Positions 45,567-55,872 of a stretch of 64,000 bases of DNA are shown here, one piece after another. Location of the stretch: contig NZ_CP029426.2 of NCBI RefSeq assembly GCF_002266435.3, positions 744,001 to 808,000 of the forward strand, written 5' to 3'. The notes beneath the pieces were generated by a model. The model had not been told where the DNA came from. It was given only the letters and a program-made list of their open reading frames with translations, and did not search any database. Every line of letters starts with the position of its first letter. Within the stretch, counting starts at the first letter, position 1. The position numbers were made by a program, and so were the translations under genes. This stretch comes from Bradyrhizobium amphicarpaeae. Its GTDB lineage: Bacteria; Pseudomonadota; Alphaproteobacteria; Rhizobiales; Xanthobacteraceae.

Positions 45567-45964
45567 TTGCCGGCGAGCACGCGGCTGGCGATGGTGACGT
45601 ATTTGCGGCCCGCTTCCTGGGCCATCGCGATCGCATCGGGCAGCGGACGCTCCTCGCGGACCTTGGCGAGCTTGACCAGCATGGGCAGGTTGATGCCCGC
45701 GAGCACCTCGACCTTGGGCCGGCTCATGCAGGATATTGCGAGGTTCGACGGCGTGCCGCCGAACATGTCGGTGAGGATCGCGACGCCGTCGCCGGAATCG
45801 ACGCGGTTAACCGCCTCGATGATGTCGCTTCGGCAAAGATCGGAATCATCTTCGGCGCCGATCGTGATCGCTTCGATTTGCTTTTGTGGGCCCATGACAT
45901 GTTCAAGCGCTGCCTTGAATTCGTCGGCAAGGCGCCCGTGGGTCACAAGTACTAGACCAATCAT
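45563..45964 (-). CDS. PTS EIIA component, mannose type (regulatory)
   Basis: The 133-residue cytoplasmic protein is a stand-alone EIIA-Man domain. The active-site histidine is His9 in MIGLVLVTHGRLADE. The family segments VAILTDMFGGTPSNLAI and ISCMSRPKVEVLAGINLPML are present. In alphaproteobacteria this protein accepts phosphate from HPr and interacts with other regulators in place of transporting sugar. It starts 130 bases after hprK and overlaps the next gene ptsH by four bases. The gene is sometimes called manX or ptsM-like. Confidence 0.93.
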   Translation of the reverse strand: MIGLVLVTHGRLADEFKAALEHVMGPQKQIEAITIGAEDDSDLCRSDIIEAVNRVDSGDGVAILTDMFGGTPSNLAISCMSRPKVEVLAGINLPMLVKLAKVREERPLPDAIAMAQEAGRKYVTIASRVLAGK

Positions 45965-46097
45965 CGGAAAACTCCTCGCGGGCGCTTTTGGTGCACCGCA
46001 CGAACGCGCCACTTTGACCATCCAGAGCCCCCGCGCAAGGGGGGATGTTGCGTATCTCCCTGAATCTAGACGGATGGATGAGGGGAGCTGCGCCGGT

Positions 46098-46622
46098 CTA
46101 TTCGGTCGCGATAGTGGGGTTCATATGGTTACCATTTCCCTTCAAACAATCGCCTGAAGGGTTAACGGAAGATGAACTCTTGGTAGTGGTCAAGGCCGCG
46201 ACAACCAGCGGGAGGGGCAAATGGTCGCGGCCAACCGGAATTCGAGGTATTTCGAGACCGGAAATGCTGGTTTTCAGGGATTCGGCCGCCGGCAGGCGCT
46301 CCGCATCGGCGGCATCCAGATCGACCACGAGACCGACGGTCGCATGCTCCACGAAGTCGCAGCGGCGGATGCCGAGCCCCCGGATCTCGATCAGGCCGGC
46401 CAGGACCGGTGCGGGGCGGACTTCAATTTCATCGCCGACTGTCGCCAGATGGACACGGTCGTCCCCGACCAGAACGGCCGTCTCGATCACGCCCGAACGT
46501 CCCGCCATGATCAAATCAAAGGCCAGGCGCGACTTGCCGGAGCCGGAGGGCCCGCGGATCAGCACCGCCAGACGTCCGACCTTGACTGCAGAGGCGTGAA
46601 TGCTGGGCCCGCCGTCGATCAT
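46098..46622 (-). CDS. hprK: HPr kinase/phosphorylase, short alphaproteobacterial form
   Basis: The 174-residue protein corresponds to the catalytic C-terminal domain of HPr kinase/phosphorylase, lacking the N-terminal domain of the about 310-residue Gram-positive enzymes. The P-loop is GPSGSGKS (residues 24-31), followed by LVGDDRVHL and by the family's signature-like stretch ELRGLGIRRCDFV (here LIEIRGLGI), where it phosphorylates HPr on serine. The C-terminal tail (TTTKSSSSVNPSGDCLKGN) is low complexity. Its start overlaps the chvG stop by four bases, so it is translationally coupled to the sensor kinase. Confidence 0.92.
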   Translation of the reverse strand: MIDGGPSIHASAVKVGRLAVLIRGPSGSGKSRLAFDLIMAGRSGVIETAVLVGDDRVHLATVGDEIEVRPAPVLAGLIEIRGLGIRRCDFVEHATVGLVVDLDAADAERLPAAESLKTSISGLEIPRIPVGRDHLPLPLVVAALTTTKSSSSVNPSGDCLKGNGNHMNPTIATE

Positions 46623-48415
46623 AACGCCGGCAGCCTCACCACGAAGCGCGCGCCTGCGACCGTCGGGAGGCCCTCGTCGTCCGGCGGGCCTGCGCGGTTC
46701 TCGGCCCAGATCCGCCCGCCATGGGCGTCGACGATCTGTTTCGAGATCGACAGGCCGAGGCCTGAGTTCTGGCCAAAACCCTGATGCGGACGATCGGTGT
46801 AGAAGCGCTCGAAGATGCGCTCCAGCGCGTCGTCGCGAATGCCGGGGCCGTCGTCGTCGACCACGATCTCGATCTCGCCGCGCGCGCGGCGGCAGGTGAG
46901 GCGCACCTTGTTGCCGGCTTCCGAGAACGACTGCGCGTTGGACAGCAGGTTGGAGACCACTTGCCCGAGCCGTGAATCGTGGCCGGTCACGGCGAAGGAA
47001 TCGGTCGGGCTGCGGCCTTCGAAGCGGGTCTCGACCGCGACGTCGTGGCCGAGCTTGGTTTCGTTGGCAACCGACACCAGCGTCGTCAGCAGCCGGCGCA
47101 AATCGACCGGGATCGCATCCTGGCGCTGCAATTCGGCATCGAGGCGGCTGGCGTCGGAGATGTCGGAGATCAGGCGGTCGAGCCGCTTGACGTCGTGCTC
47201 GATCACCTCGAGCAGGCGCGCGCGGCTGGTCTCGTTGCGGGCCAGCGGCAGCGTCTCGACCGCCGAGCGCAGCGAGGTCAGCGGGTTCTTCAATTCGTGG
47301 GCGACGTCGGCGGCGAACATCTCGATCGCCTCGATCCGGCTGTACAGCGCGCTGGTCATGTCGCGCAGGGCGCCGGAGAGATGGCCGATCTCGTCGCGGC
47401 GGCGGGTGAAATCGGGAATCTCGATGCGCGCCTTGATGCGGCGGCGAACGCTCTCGGCACTGTCGGCGAGCCTACGCACCGGTCCAGCGATCGTACTCGC
47501 GAGCAGGAGCGACAGCATGATCATGACGGCGGCTGCGACGCCGCCGACCTTCAGGATGGCGAGGCGCTCGGCCGTGACCATCTGGTCGATGTCGTCGCCT
47601 TGGGTCGACAGCATCAGCGCGCCGTGGATCGCGCGCGAGCGCAGCACGGGGACCGCGACTGAGACGATCACCTCGCCGCGGGCATTGACCCGCACCATCG
47701 AGCGCTTCTGGCCCTGCAGCGCATCACTCACCTCGGCATAACCGTTGCCGTTCTCGGGGCCGAGCTCGCGATAGAGCGGCAGGTCGCCGCGGTTCAGCCA
47801 GGTGCGCACCGCGACCATGCCGCGCTCGACGAAGCCGGGCTTCTCGGCCGGCGGCGGCAGGTCGAGGCGCAGCACGTTTTCGAGGTTGCGGCTGTCGAGC
47901 AGCAGGCTGCCGTTCGGATCGTAGATGCGGGCGCGCGTCTTGGTCGGCGAGATCAGCGTGCGCAGCACCGGTGCCACGCGCTCCGGATTGATCGGGAAGT
48001 CCAGCTGCGAATACTCGTCCGGACCGCCATAGGTCTCGCCCGGCTTGAGGTCGAGCAGCCGGTCGGGATCGATGGTGATGGCGTTGGTCTGCACCGTGGC
48101 GGAGGCCGCGATCGCGCCGGCGATGATCTCGGCCTGCACCAGAAGGCTCTGCGCCCGCGCGTCGATCAGGCCGGCGCGGAATTGCGACAGATAGAGGATG
48201 CTGGCGACCAGCGCGACGAGGCCGGCGAGGTTGAGCGAGACGATGCGGCGGGTCAGGCTGGAGAAGGACAGCGCGAAGAAGAATTGCCCGGCGCGCTTGA
48301 GCCAGTTCAGCGGCCGGAAGCCACGCGGCTTGTCTTCGACGACGTGCTCCGAAACGCCGTCGGATGCGATATCCCCGGCGCTCTGGTTTTCATCAGGCTG
48401 CGTTCGGTCCAGCAA
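46619..48415 (-). CDS. chvG: Sensor histidine kinase ChvG (ExoS-like)
   Basis: The 598-residue inner-membrane kinase phosphorylates ChvI. It has a transmembrane helix near residues 55-80, a large periplasmic sensor (about 80-285, where ExoR represses the kinase in rhizobia), a second helix (about 288-312), a HAMP domain (GPVRRLADSAESVRRRIK), the H-box DVAHELKNPLTSLRSAVETL with phospho-His373, and an ATPase domain with N box LSNAQSF, DDDGPGI and GLGLSISKQ. No ATG fits; a TTG at 48415 gives a normal N-terminus. The system senses acidic pH and envelope conditions in Sinorhizobium, Agrobacterium and Brucella (BvrS). The gene is followed by hprK with overlap. Confidence 0.95.
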   Translation of the reverse strand: MLDRTQPDENQSAGDIASDGVSEHVVEDKPRGFRPLNWLKRAGQFFFALSFSSLTRRIVSLNLAGLVALVASILYLSQFRAGLIDARAQSLLVQAEIIAGAIAASATVQTNAITIDPDRLLDLKPGETYGGPDEYSQLDFPINPERVAPVLRTLISPTKTRARIYDPNGSLLLDSRNLENVLRLDLPPPAEKPGFVERGMVAVRTWLNRGDLPLYRELGPENGNGYAEVSDALQGQKRSMVRVNARGEVIVSVAVPVLRSRAIHGALMLSTQGDDIDQMVTAERLAILKVGGVAAAVMIMLSLLLASTIAGPVRRLADSAESVRRRIKARIEIPDFTRRRDEIGHLSGALRDMTSALYSRIEAIEMFAADVAHELKNPLTSLRSAVETLPLARNETSRARLLEVIEHDVKRLDRLISDISDASRLDAELQRQDAIPVDLRRLLTTLVSVANETKLGHDVAVETRFEGRSPTDSFAVTGHDSRLGQVVSNLLSNAQSFSEAGNKVRLTCRRARGEIEIVVDDDGPGIRDDALERIFERFYTDRPHQGFGQNSGLGLSISKQIVDAHGGRIWAENRAGPPDDEGLPTVAGARFVVRLPAL

Positions 48416-48535
48416 TGCTTACGTCCGCGTTAGGACAGCTCGTATGAAAGGGTCCCCGCATCCTAGAGCCATCCCGGTCGTGATGGAATCACTACCGGCG
48501 ACGCTCTCAGTCTTTCGTGAAGGCGCCTCGCGCCC

Positions 48536-49237
48536 TCAGGCTTCCTTGAAGCGGTAGCCGACGCCGTACAGCGTCTCGATCATCTCGAACTCGTTGTCGA
48601 CCACCTTGAACTTCTTGCGCAGCCGCTTGATGTGGCTGTCGATGGTGCGATCGTCGACATAGACCTGATCGTCATAGGCGGCGTCCATCAGGGCGTTGCG
48701 GCTCTTCACCACGCCGGGCCGGGTCGCCAGCGCCTGCAGGATCAGGAATTCGGTGACGGTCAGCGTCACCGGCTCGTTCTTCCAGGTGCAGGTATGCCGT
48801 TCCGGATCCATGCGGAGCAGGCCGCGGTCGAGCGCCTTGGCGTCGTTCTCCTTGGGCGCGACGGTCGGGTCCTTCGGCGCCGAGCGGCGCAGCACGGCCT
48901 TGACGCGCTCGACCAGAAGACGCTGCGAGAACGGTTTGCGGATGAAATCGTCGGCGCCCATCTTGAGGCCGAACAGCTCGTCGATCTCCTCGTCCTTGGA
49001 GGTCAGGAAGATCACCGGCAGGTCGGACTTCTGCCTGAGACGGCGGAGCGTCTCCATGCCGTCCATGCGCGGCATCTTGATGTCGAGGATGGCGAGATCG
49101 GGCTGGGTGGTGCGAAAACCGTCGAGCGCGGAGGCGCCGTCGGTGTAGGTCATGATGCGGTAGCCTTCGGCCTCCAGCGCGATCGAGACCGATGTGAGAA
49201 TGTTGCGGTCGTCGTCGACCAAAGCGATTGTGGGCAT
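48536..49237 (-). CDS. chvI: Response regulator ChvI (OmpR family)
   Basis: The 233-residue regulator has a receiver domain with phosphoacceptor Asp52 ([13 protein letters not shown]), acidic pocket Asp8-Asp10, and the Thr/Lys positions FLTSKDEE and FIRKPFSQ. A winged-helix DNA-binding domain follows (about 130-230, [46 protein letters not shown]). It is the partner of ChvG encoded 120 bases downstream. In rhizobia ChvI controls exopolysaccharide, motility and acid-response genes. pckA, a known neighbour and acid-response-linked gene in several Rhizobiales, is 4 kb away on the other strand. Confidence 0.96.
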   Translation of the reverse strand: MPTIALVDDDRNILTSVSIALEAEGYRIMTYTDGASALDGFRTTQPDLAILDIKMPRMDGMETLRRLRQKSDLPVIFLTSKDEEIDELFGLKMGADDFIRKPFSQRLLVERVKAVLRRSAPKDPTVAPKENDAKALDRGLLRMDPERHTCTWKNEPVTLTVTEFLILQALATRPGVVKSRNALMDAAYDDQVYVDDRTIDSHIKRLRKKFKVVDNEFEMIETLYGVGYRFKEA

Positions 49238-49477
49238 GAGCCTCTGCTTTCTGCTGTCCGTTTGGGTCGTGGCTTGAAACGGCGAGCAATCCACTGATGC
49301 GCCGCATACATGGGTGCCGAATTGGCGTTCGAACCTTGTCACCGAGCAATGCAAGCTGGGCTGAAGTGTGACCAAGTTCCACGAAACACGGCAGATTCGC
49401 CGCATGTCGACCCATAACCAAGCCCCCGTTTACCCGAAAAATGGCCTCCCTTGCAACCACCTGGACCGAGAAAGCCG

Positions 49478-50227
49478 ATGCAACCGACCCCCGATTTCGA
49501 CCCCGCAAAGCTCGCCAAATCCCTGCTGCGGCGATCGCGGCAGGGGGCGCTGGCAACCCTCATGGCCGGCAGCGGCGACCCCTATTGTTCCCTGGTCAAT
49601 CTGGCCAGCCATCCCGACGGCTCGCCCATTCTGCTGATTTCGGGCCTCGCCGTGCACACCAGGAACATCCTGGCGGACAACCGGGTCTCGCTGATGCTGG
49701 ACGAGCGGGCGGCGGGCGATCCCTTGGAAGGCGCCCGGATCATGCTGTCCGGCCGGGCCGAGAAGGCTGATGACGAGAGAGAGCTGCTCCAGCGGCGGTA
49801 TCTCAGTGCGCATCCATCGGCGGAGGGCTTTGTTTCCTTTAAGGACTTTTCCTTCTTCCGTATCCGCCCGACGGGAACCCACCTGGTCGCCGGCTTCGGC
49901 CGGATCGTCGATCTCGAGCCCGCACAGTTCCTCACCGACCTCACCGGGGCCGAGGATCTGCTGGCGGCGGAGGAGGGCGCCGTCGCGCATATGAATGCCG
50001 ACCATCGCGACGCCATGGGCCTCTACGCGACCAAGCTTTTAGGCGCGGCCGCGGGCGACTGGCGCTGTACCGGCTGCGATCCGGAGGGCCTCGACATGCA
50101 GGATGGCCAGACCGCGCTGCGGCTCGACTTCCCGGAGCGGGTCACCGACGGCACGTCGCTGCGCAAGATGCTGGTGCGGCTGGCTGGTGAAGCGCGCATG
50201 AAGATGGACCAGAACGCAAGGATTTGA
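49478..50227 (+). CDS. HugZ-like pyridoxamine-phosphate-oxidase-fold protein
   Basis: The 249-residue cytoplasmic protein has an N-terminal split-barrel (PNPOx-like) domain (about residues 15-150: SRQGALATLMAGSGDPYCSL, ILLISGLAVHTRNILADNRVSL, FFRIRPTGTHLVAGFGRI) and a C-terminal DUF2470 domain (about 165-245: AAEEGAVAHMNADHRDAMGLYA). This pairing is that of HugZ/HutZ-type haem-utilisation proteins, which bind or degrade haem; the conserved His in MNADHRDA is the expected haem-ligand region. GAGAAA lies upstream of ATG 49478; a TTG at 49451 is an alternative. It diverges from chvI and precedes the CHAT gene by 63 bases. Confidence 0.85.
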   Translation: MQPTPDFDPAKLAKSLLRRSRQGALATLMAGSGDPYCSLVNLASHPDGSPILLISGLAVHTRNILADNRVSLMLDERAAGDPLEGARIMLSGRAEKADDERELLQRRYLSAHPSAEGFVSFKDFSFFRIRPTGTHLVAGFGRIVDLEPAQFLTDLTGAEDLLAAEEGAVAHMNADHRDAMGLYATKLLGAAAGDWRCTGCDPEGLDMQDGQTALRLDFPERVTDGTSLRKMLVRLAGEARMKMDQNARI

Positions 50228-50290
50228 ACGCCGCGACCCATCGCTGCGACCCAAGACGGTCAGGTCTTAAGGCTCGCAGCGAGAGGGTTC

Positions 50291-52885
50291 ATGACGCGTC
50301 GTCGATTGGCATTGGCTGCGGGGCTGGCGCTCGCGATTGGCAATTTGCTTGTCACGCCGGCTCTCGCCCAGAAGGTCGATCTCGCCGCGCAGGGCGCGCG
50401 GATCAACGCACTCAACCAGGCCGGCAAATATGCCGAAGCGTTGCCGCTGGCGCAGGCCATGGTGGCGAGCCTGGAGAAGGGCGGCGACGGCCGCGAACTC
50501 TCCGCCGCGCTCAACAATCTCGGCCAGGTCCATGCCGGCCAGGGCCGCGATGATCTGGCTGAGCCGGTCTACAAACGGGCCATCGCGCTGATGGAGAAGT
50601 CGCTCGGCCTCGACACCGTCCTGATCGCGCCCGAGCTGAACAATCTCGCTGCGCTGTATCAGCGCCAGAGCCGCTTCACGGAAGCCGAACCGCTGTTCAG
50701 GCGCGCGCTGGCCATTCGCGAAAAGGCGCTGTCGCGCGAGCATCCCGATGTCGGCCAGGCCCTCAACAATCTCGCCACGCTCTACGTCAAGCAGGAGCAT
50801 TTTGCCGAGGCCGAGCCGCTGTTTCAGCGTGCGCTCGCGATCTATCAGAAGGTCGCCGGGCCCGAGCATCCCGCGGTCGCCACCGTCCTGAACAACATTG
50901 GCCAGGTCGATCGCGACCTCAACCGCGATGCGGATGCCGAGGCGCCGATCAAGCGCTCGCTCGCGATCCGCGAGAAAGCGCTGGGGGCGGATCATCCCGA
51001 CGTGGCGCGTTCGCTGAACAATCTCGCTGGGCTCTACGAGCATCAGCAGCGCTACGCCGAGGCCGAGCCGCTCTATCGCCGCGCGCTTGCGATCCGCGAG
51101 CGGGCGCTTGGACCCGACCATCCCGATGTCGCGACCTCGACCAGCAATCTCGCCAATTTCCTTCAAGTGTCGGGCCGGACCGCCGCCGCCTTGCCGTTCG
51201 CGGAGAAGACACTTGCCGGCAATCGGGCGCAGCTGCGCGTCGTGCTGCCAATCCTGTTCGCCGCGCGGCAGCAAGCGCTGCTGGCAAGCGACAAGGCGCT
51301 CGACGACGCGCTCGCCGCCATCCAGCGCGGCACGCAATCTTCGGCCGCCTCTGCCGTGAACAAGCTCGCGGTGCGATTGGCCGCCGGCAGCGACCGGCTC
51401 GCCGAGCTGGTGCGCCGGGATCAGGATCTTGCCGCCGAGGCCGAGGCGCTCGACAAGGCGATCATCACCGCGGTATCGAAGCAATCGGCGCAGCGCGACG
51501 TCGCAGCCGAGCAGCGCAGCCGCGCGCGGATCGCTGCGATCGCGAACGAGCGCGCGGGCCTGCAGAAGACGCTCACGCTCGAGTTTCCCGACTATGCCTC
51601 GCTTTCCAACCCGCTGCCGCTGGCGGTGAAGGACATCCAGCCGCTGCTGTCGGCGGACGAGGCGATGGTGATCTATTCCGTCGTCGACAAGCAGAGCTAT
51701 GTCATCGCGATCACGCGCGACGGTGCGGATTGGAAAGAGATCCCGCTCGGTGCGGACGCGATGGCGCGGAAGGTGTCGGCGTTCCGCAAGGGGCTGGATG
51801 TCGGCAAGGCGCGCGATGCCTCCGGCAAATCGGGGCTGTTCGATCTCGCGCTCGCCAACGAGCTCCATGTCGCGCTGCTCGGACCGGTCGAGGCGCTGAC
51901 AAAGGACAAGCGCAATCTGCTGGTCGTGCCGTCGGCGGCGCTGACCGCCTTGCCGTTTCATCTGCTGGTGACGGAGAAGCCGCAGGCCGCGATTCCGGAC
52001 AAGATAGAAGGCTATCGCGACGCCGCCTGGTTGCTGCGACGTCAGGCCGTCTCGGTGCTGCCCTCGGTGATCTCCCTGAAGTCGCTGCGTGCCTTCGCCC
52101 GGAGGGATCAGGGCGCAAAGCCGATGACCGGCTTCGGCGACCCCGTCTTCAACCCCGCAACCGAAGGCCCCGCTGACCGACGCGGGGCGGGCGGCAAGGT
52201 CGCCGCGCGCAGCATCGCGACGATCGCCTACACCGATTTCTGGCGCGGTGCCGGCGTCGATCGCGCGCAGCTTGCGAAAGCGCTGCCGCAACTGCCTGAC
52301 ACCGCCGACGAGCTTAACGCGGTGGCGCGGGATGTCGGCGCTGCCGATGCCGACGTCCACCTCGGACGCGATGCCAGCGAGACGACGCTGAAGCGTGCAG
52401 CGCTTGCCCAATACGGCATCATCTACTTCGCCACCCATGGCCTCGTGGCCGGCGACGTCAAGGGACTGGGCGAGCCTTCGCTGGCGCTGTCCATTCCCGA
52501 TCAACCGTCCGAGCTCGACGACGGTCTTCTGACCGCAAGCGAGGTGGCCCAGCTCAAGCTCAACGCCGATTGGGTGGTGCTGTCCGCCTGCAACACCATC
52601 GCCGGCGACAAGCCGGGCGCCGAGGCGCTGTCGGGATTGGCGCGTTCGTTCTTCTACGCAGGAGCCCGCGCGCTGCTGGTCTCGCATTGGGCCGTGGATT
52701 CGGAAGCCGCCACCCGCCTCACCACCTCGACTTTCGAGTTGCTCAAGAACGAACCGAAAATCGGTCGGGCCGAAGCCTTGCGCCGCGCGATGTTAACGTT
52801 TGTCGACGACACCTCGTCGCCGCGCAACGCCTATCCCGCGATGTGGGGGCCGTTCGCGCTCATCGGGGAAGGCGAGGTACGATAA
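50291..52885 (+). CDS. Exported TPR-CHAT (caspase-like) protein
   Basis: The 864-residue protein has a signal peptide (about residues 1-26, [25 protein letters not shown]), a block of about six Kinesin-light-chain-type TPR repeats (about 40-320, recurring pattern [30 protein letters not shown]), a helical linker, and a C-terminal CHAT domain (about 560-860). The CHAT caspase-like dyad is intact: His716 in [10 protein letters not shown] and Cys767 in LSACNTIAG, followed by [19 protein letters not shown] and [19 protein letters not shown] proteins include gasdermin-cleaving and Craspase-linked proteases, but those are cytoplasmic; an exported form would act in the periplasm or outside. The function is unknown. 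It shares its direction with HugZ and pckA. Confidence 0.88.
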   Translation: MTRRRLALAAGLALAIGNLLVTPALAQKVDLAAQGARINALNQAGKYAEALPLAQAMVASLEKGGDGRELSAALNNLGQVHAGQGRDDLAEPVYKRAIALMEKSLGLDTVLIAPELNNLAALYQRQSRFTEAEPLFRRALAIREKALSREHPDVGQALNNLATLYVKQEHFAEAEPLFQRALAIYQKVAGPEHPAVATVLNNIGQVDRDLNRDADAEAPIKRSLAIREKALGADHPDVARSLNNLAGLYEHQQRYAEAEPLYRRALAIRERALGPDHPDVATSTSNLANFLQVSGRTAAALPFAEKTLAGNRAQLRVVLPILFAARQQALLASDKALDDALAAIQRGTQSSAASAVNKLAVRLAAGSDRLAELVRRDQDLAAEAEALDKAIITAVSKQSAQRDVAAEQRSRARIAAIANERAGLQKTLTLEFPDYASLSNPLPLAVKDIQPLLSADEAMVIYSVVDKQSYVIAITRDGADWKEIPLGADAMARKVSAFRKGLDVGKARDASGKSGLFDLALANELHVALLGPVEALTKDKRNLLVVPSAALTALPFHLLVTEKPQAAIPDKIEGYRDAAWLLRRQAVSVLPSVISLKSLRAFARRDQGAKPMTGFGDPVFNPATEGPADRRGAGGKVAARSIATIAYTDFWRGAGVDRAQLAKALPQLPDTADELNAVARDVGAADADVHLGRDASETTLKRAALAQYGIIYFATHGLVAGDVKGLGEPSLALSIPDQPSELDDGLLTASEVAQLKLNADWVVLSACNTIAGDKPGAEALSGLARSFFYAGARALLVSHWAVDSEAATRLTTSTFELLKNEPKIGRAEALRRAMLTFVDDTSSPRNAYPAMWGPFALIGEGEVR

Positions 52886-53168
52886 GCCGGCGGCGGAATT
52901 GTGCGTTGCAAAAACCCCAATCAACGCCGAATCCCGTATTTGGTTGCGCGATCATCCGTGATTTTTGATGCAGGTGCTCAGAGCTGACATGCGCGACGTT
53001 TGGCGCGGTCCTTGAATAAACCAAAACCTATGGGATCGGCTTGGCAACGCCAGCGTTCATCAGTATTAGGTCGTCCAGCCGAGGCCGGTTGGCCTATAAA
53101 TCACGGTGACCGCGATGGTGCCGAAGTTTTGGTCGCGCTGAATGTCGCGGGTTCTAGGAGGATTTTTC
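52886..53168. promoter_or_regulatory. Upstream region of pckA
   Basis: No gene is supported in these 283 bases between the CHAT gene and pckA. The part from about 52980 to 53140 is less GC-rich than the flanking genes, as expected for a promoter, and ends with the strong ribosome site taggagga at 53154-53161. No known operator (for example a ChvI site) could be recognised by eye. Confidence 0.5.
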
Positions 53169-54785
<1,617 letters not shown>

Positions 54786-54808
54786 GATCTTCGCTCAGTC
54801 TTCAATTC

Positions 54809-54840
54809 AAAGGGCGGCCGCAGGGCCGCCCTTTTTGTTT
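54809..54840 (+). terminator. Intrinsic terminator of pckA
   Basis: Ten-base perfect arms (aaagggcggc/gccgcccttt) with loop cgcagg are followed by ttgttt. It lies 24 bases after the pckA stop codon. Confidence 0.88.
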
Positions 54841-54859
54841 CGTGAGAGCTCCCTCCACG

Positions 54860-54946
54860 CGTCATTGCGAGCGCAGCGAAGCAATCCAGGATCCCTCCGT
54901 GGAGGCAGTCTGGATTGCTTCGTCGCAAGGGCTCCTCGCAATGACG
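54860..54946. repeat. Inverted repeat cgtcattgcgagcg ... cgcaatgacg
   Basis: The left arm cgtcattgcgag...gcgaagcaatccag is mirrored by ctggattgcttcg...ctcgcaatgacg, with ccctccgtggagg in the middle as an inner palindrome. This is a common mobile palindrome of Bradyrhizobium and related genomes. It lies between the pckA terminator and the thioesterase stop. Confidence 0.82.
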
Positions 54947-54961
54947 AGTCTGTGGAAGCGC

Positions 54962-55777
54962 TCACGCCTTGAAATACGCGATCTGCGTCGTGGTCGCGAG
55001 CAGCCGGCCGTTCGGTGACCACAGCTCGGCGTTCTGGTCGGCGTAGCTCTTGTGCATGATCTTGGAATCCGCCGTCGCCAGCACGCGCGTGATGTCCTCG
55101 GCCGCGAGCCCGTCGCTGTCGGTGTGGAAATAGGTCGTCAGCGACACTGTGCCGAACGGTACCAGCTCGCGCCGCGCGTGGAAGATGCGGCCGAAGAAGG
55201 CGTCCGACATCGACATCAGCGACGGCATGTCGAGCTTGCGCGGCTCGCGATCGCTGATCCAGATCTTCGAATAGGTGCCGGCGAGCTCGGCCTGCGGCGG
55301 CCCGATCCGCATCTCGCCCTCGACGAAGCGGAATTCGTACTGGTTGGCCCAGGATGCCTTGATATTCGGAAACGGCAGCGTCTCCTCGAACGGTTTGGCA
55401 TCCGGATATTGCGCCACCCGGTGCTCCCAGGACGGCCGCCGCTCGGCGAACACTGCGGTGGCGAGCGTAGCGACCTCGCCGCCGCCCTGGCTGAGCTCGA
55501 CGCTCCAGTGCTGGCTGGAGCGGTTGGCCTTCACCAGCCGCACGTCGAGATCGAACGGCCCTTTGGCGATCGGCGCGCAATAATTGACGGTGAGCGCGAG
55601 CGGATCGCCGGCGCGTTGCGGATGCTCGATCAGCGCGCGCAGAATCGTCGCGGCGGTGACGCCGCCGAACGGACCGACGAAGGCCCAGTAATCGTCGCTG
55701 GTGTGCCCCTGCCAGCTGGAGTCGCCGGCGGTGACGCGGGTGGCGTCGTCGAAGGGGTGGGGAAGCTTGGCGTGCAT
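54962..55777 (-). CDS. Acyl-CoA thioesterase (TesB-like double hotdog)
   Basis: The 271-residue cytoplasmic protein consists of two hotdog domains in tandem, as in TesB-type thioesterases of the 4HBT_3 group. The first runs about residues 20-110 (GHTSDDYWAFVGPFGGVTAATILRAL, LTVNYCAPIAKGPFDLDVRLV), the second about 150-270 (DAFFGRIFHARRELVPFGTVSL, TTYFHTDSD). The substrate acyl-CoA is not known, and there is no signal peptide. The gene is between pckA and glgP but on the minus strand and appears to be independent. Confidence 0.85.
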   Translation of the reverse strand: MHAKLPHPFDDATRVTAGDSSWQGHTSDDYWAFVGPFGGVTAATILRALIEHPQRAGDPLALTVNYCAPIAKGPFDLDVRLVKANRSSQHWSVELSQGGGEVATLATAVFAERRPSWEHRVAQYPDAKPFEETLPFPNIKASWANQYEFRFVEGEMRIGPPQAELAGTYSKIWISDREPRKLDMPSLMSMSDAFFGRIFHARRELVPFGTVSLTTYFHTDSDGLAAEDITRVLATADSKIMHKSYADQNAELWSPNGRLLATTTQIAYFKA

Positions 55778-55872
55778 TGTCTGATCCGGCTTTCAATGTC
55801 GGACGTCATATCACGTCCGACGCCGGTTCGCGCAATGACCTCGCACGTAGCCGCTTCCACGCCGCGGAAAAA

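Noticed and set aside
45249..45964. Possible sugar-transport PTS
   Set aside because: HPr and EIIA are present but no EIIB, EIIC or EIID gene is nearby, so only a regulatory role is supported.
46045..46599. Plus-strand open frame opposite hprK
   Set aside because: It lacks a recognisable domain and overlaps the conserved hprK gene in the reverse direction.
50267..52687. Long minus-strand open frame opposite the CHAT gene
   Set aside because: Its repeats merely mirror the TPR repeats of the real gene; composition is that of antisense GC-rich sequence.
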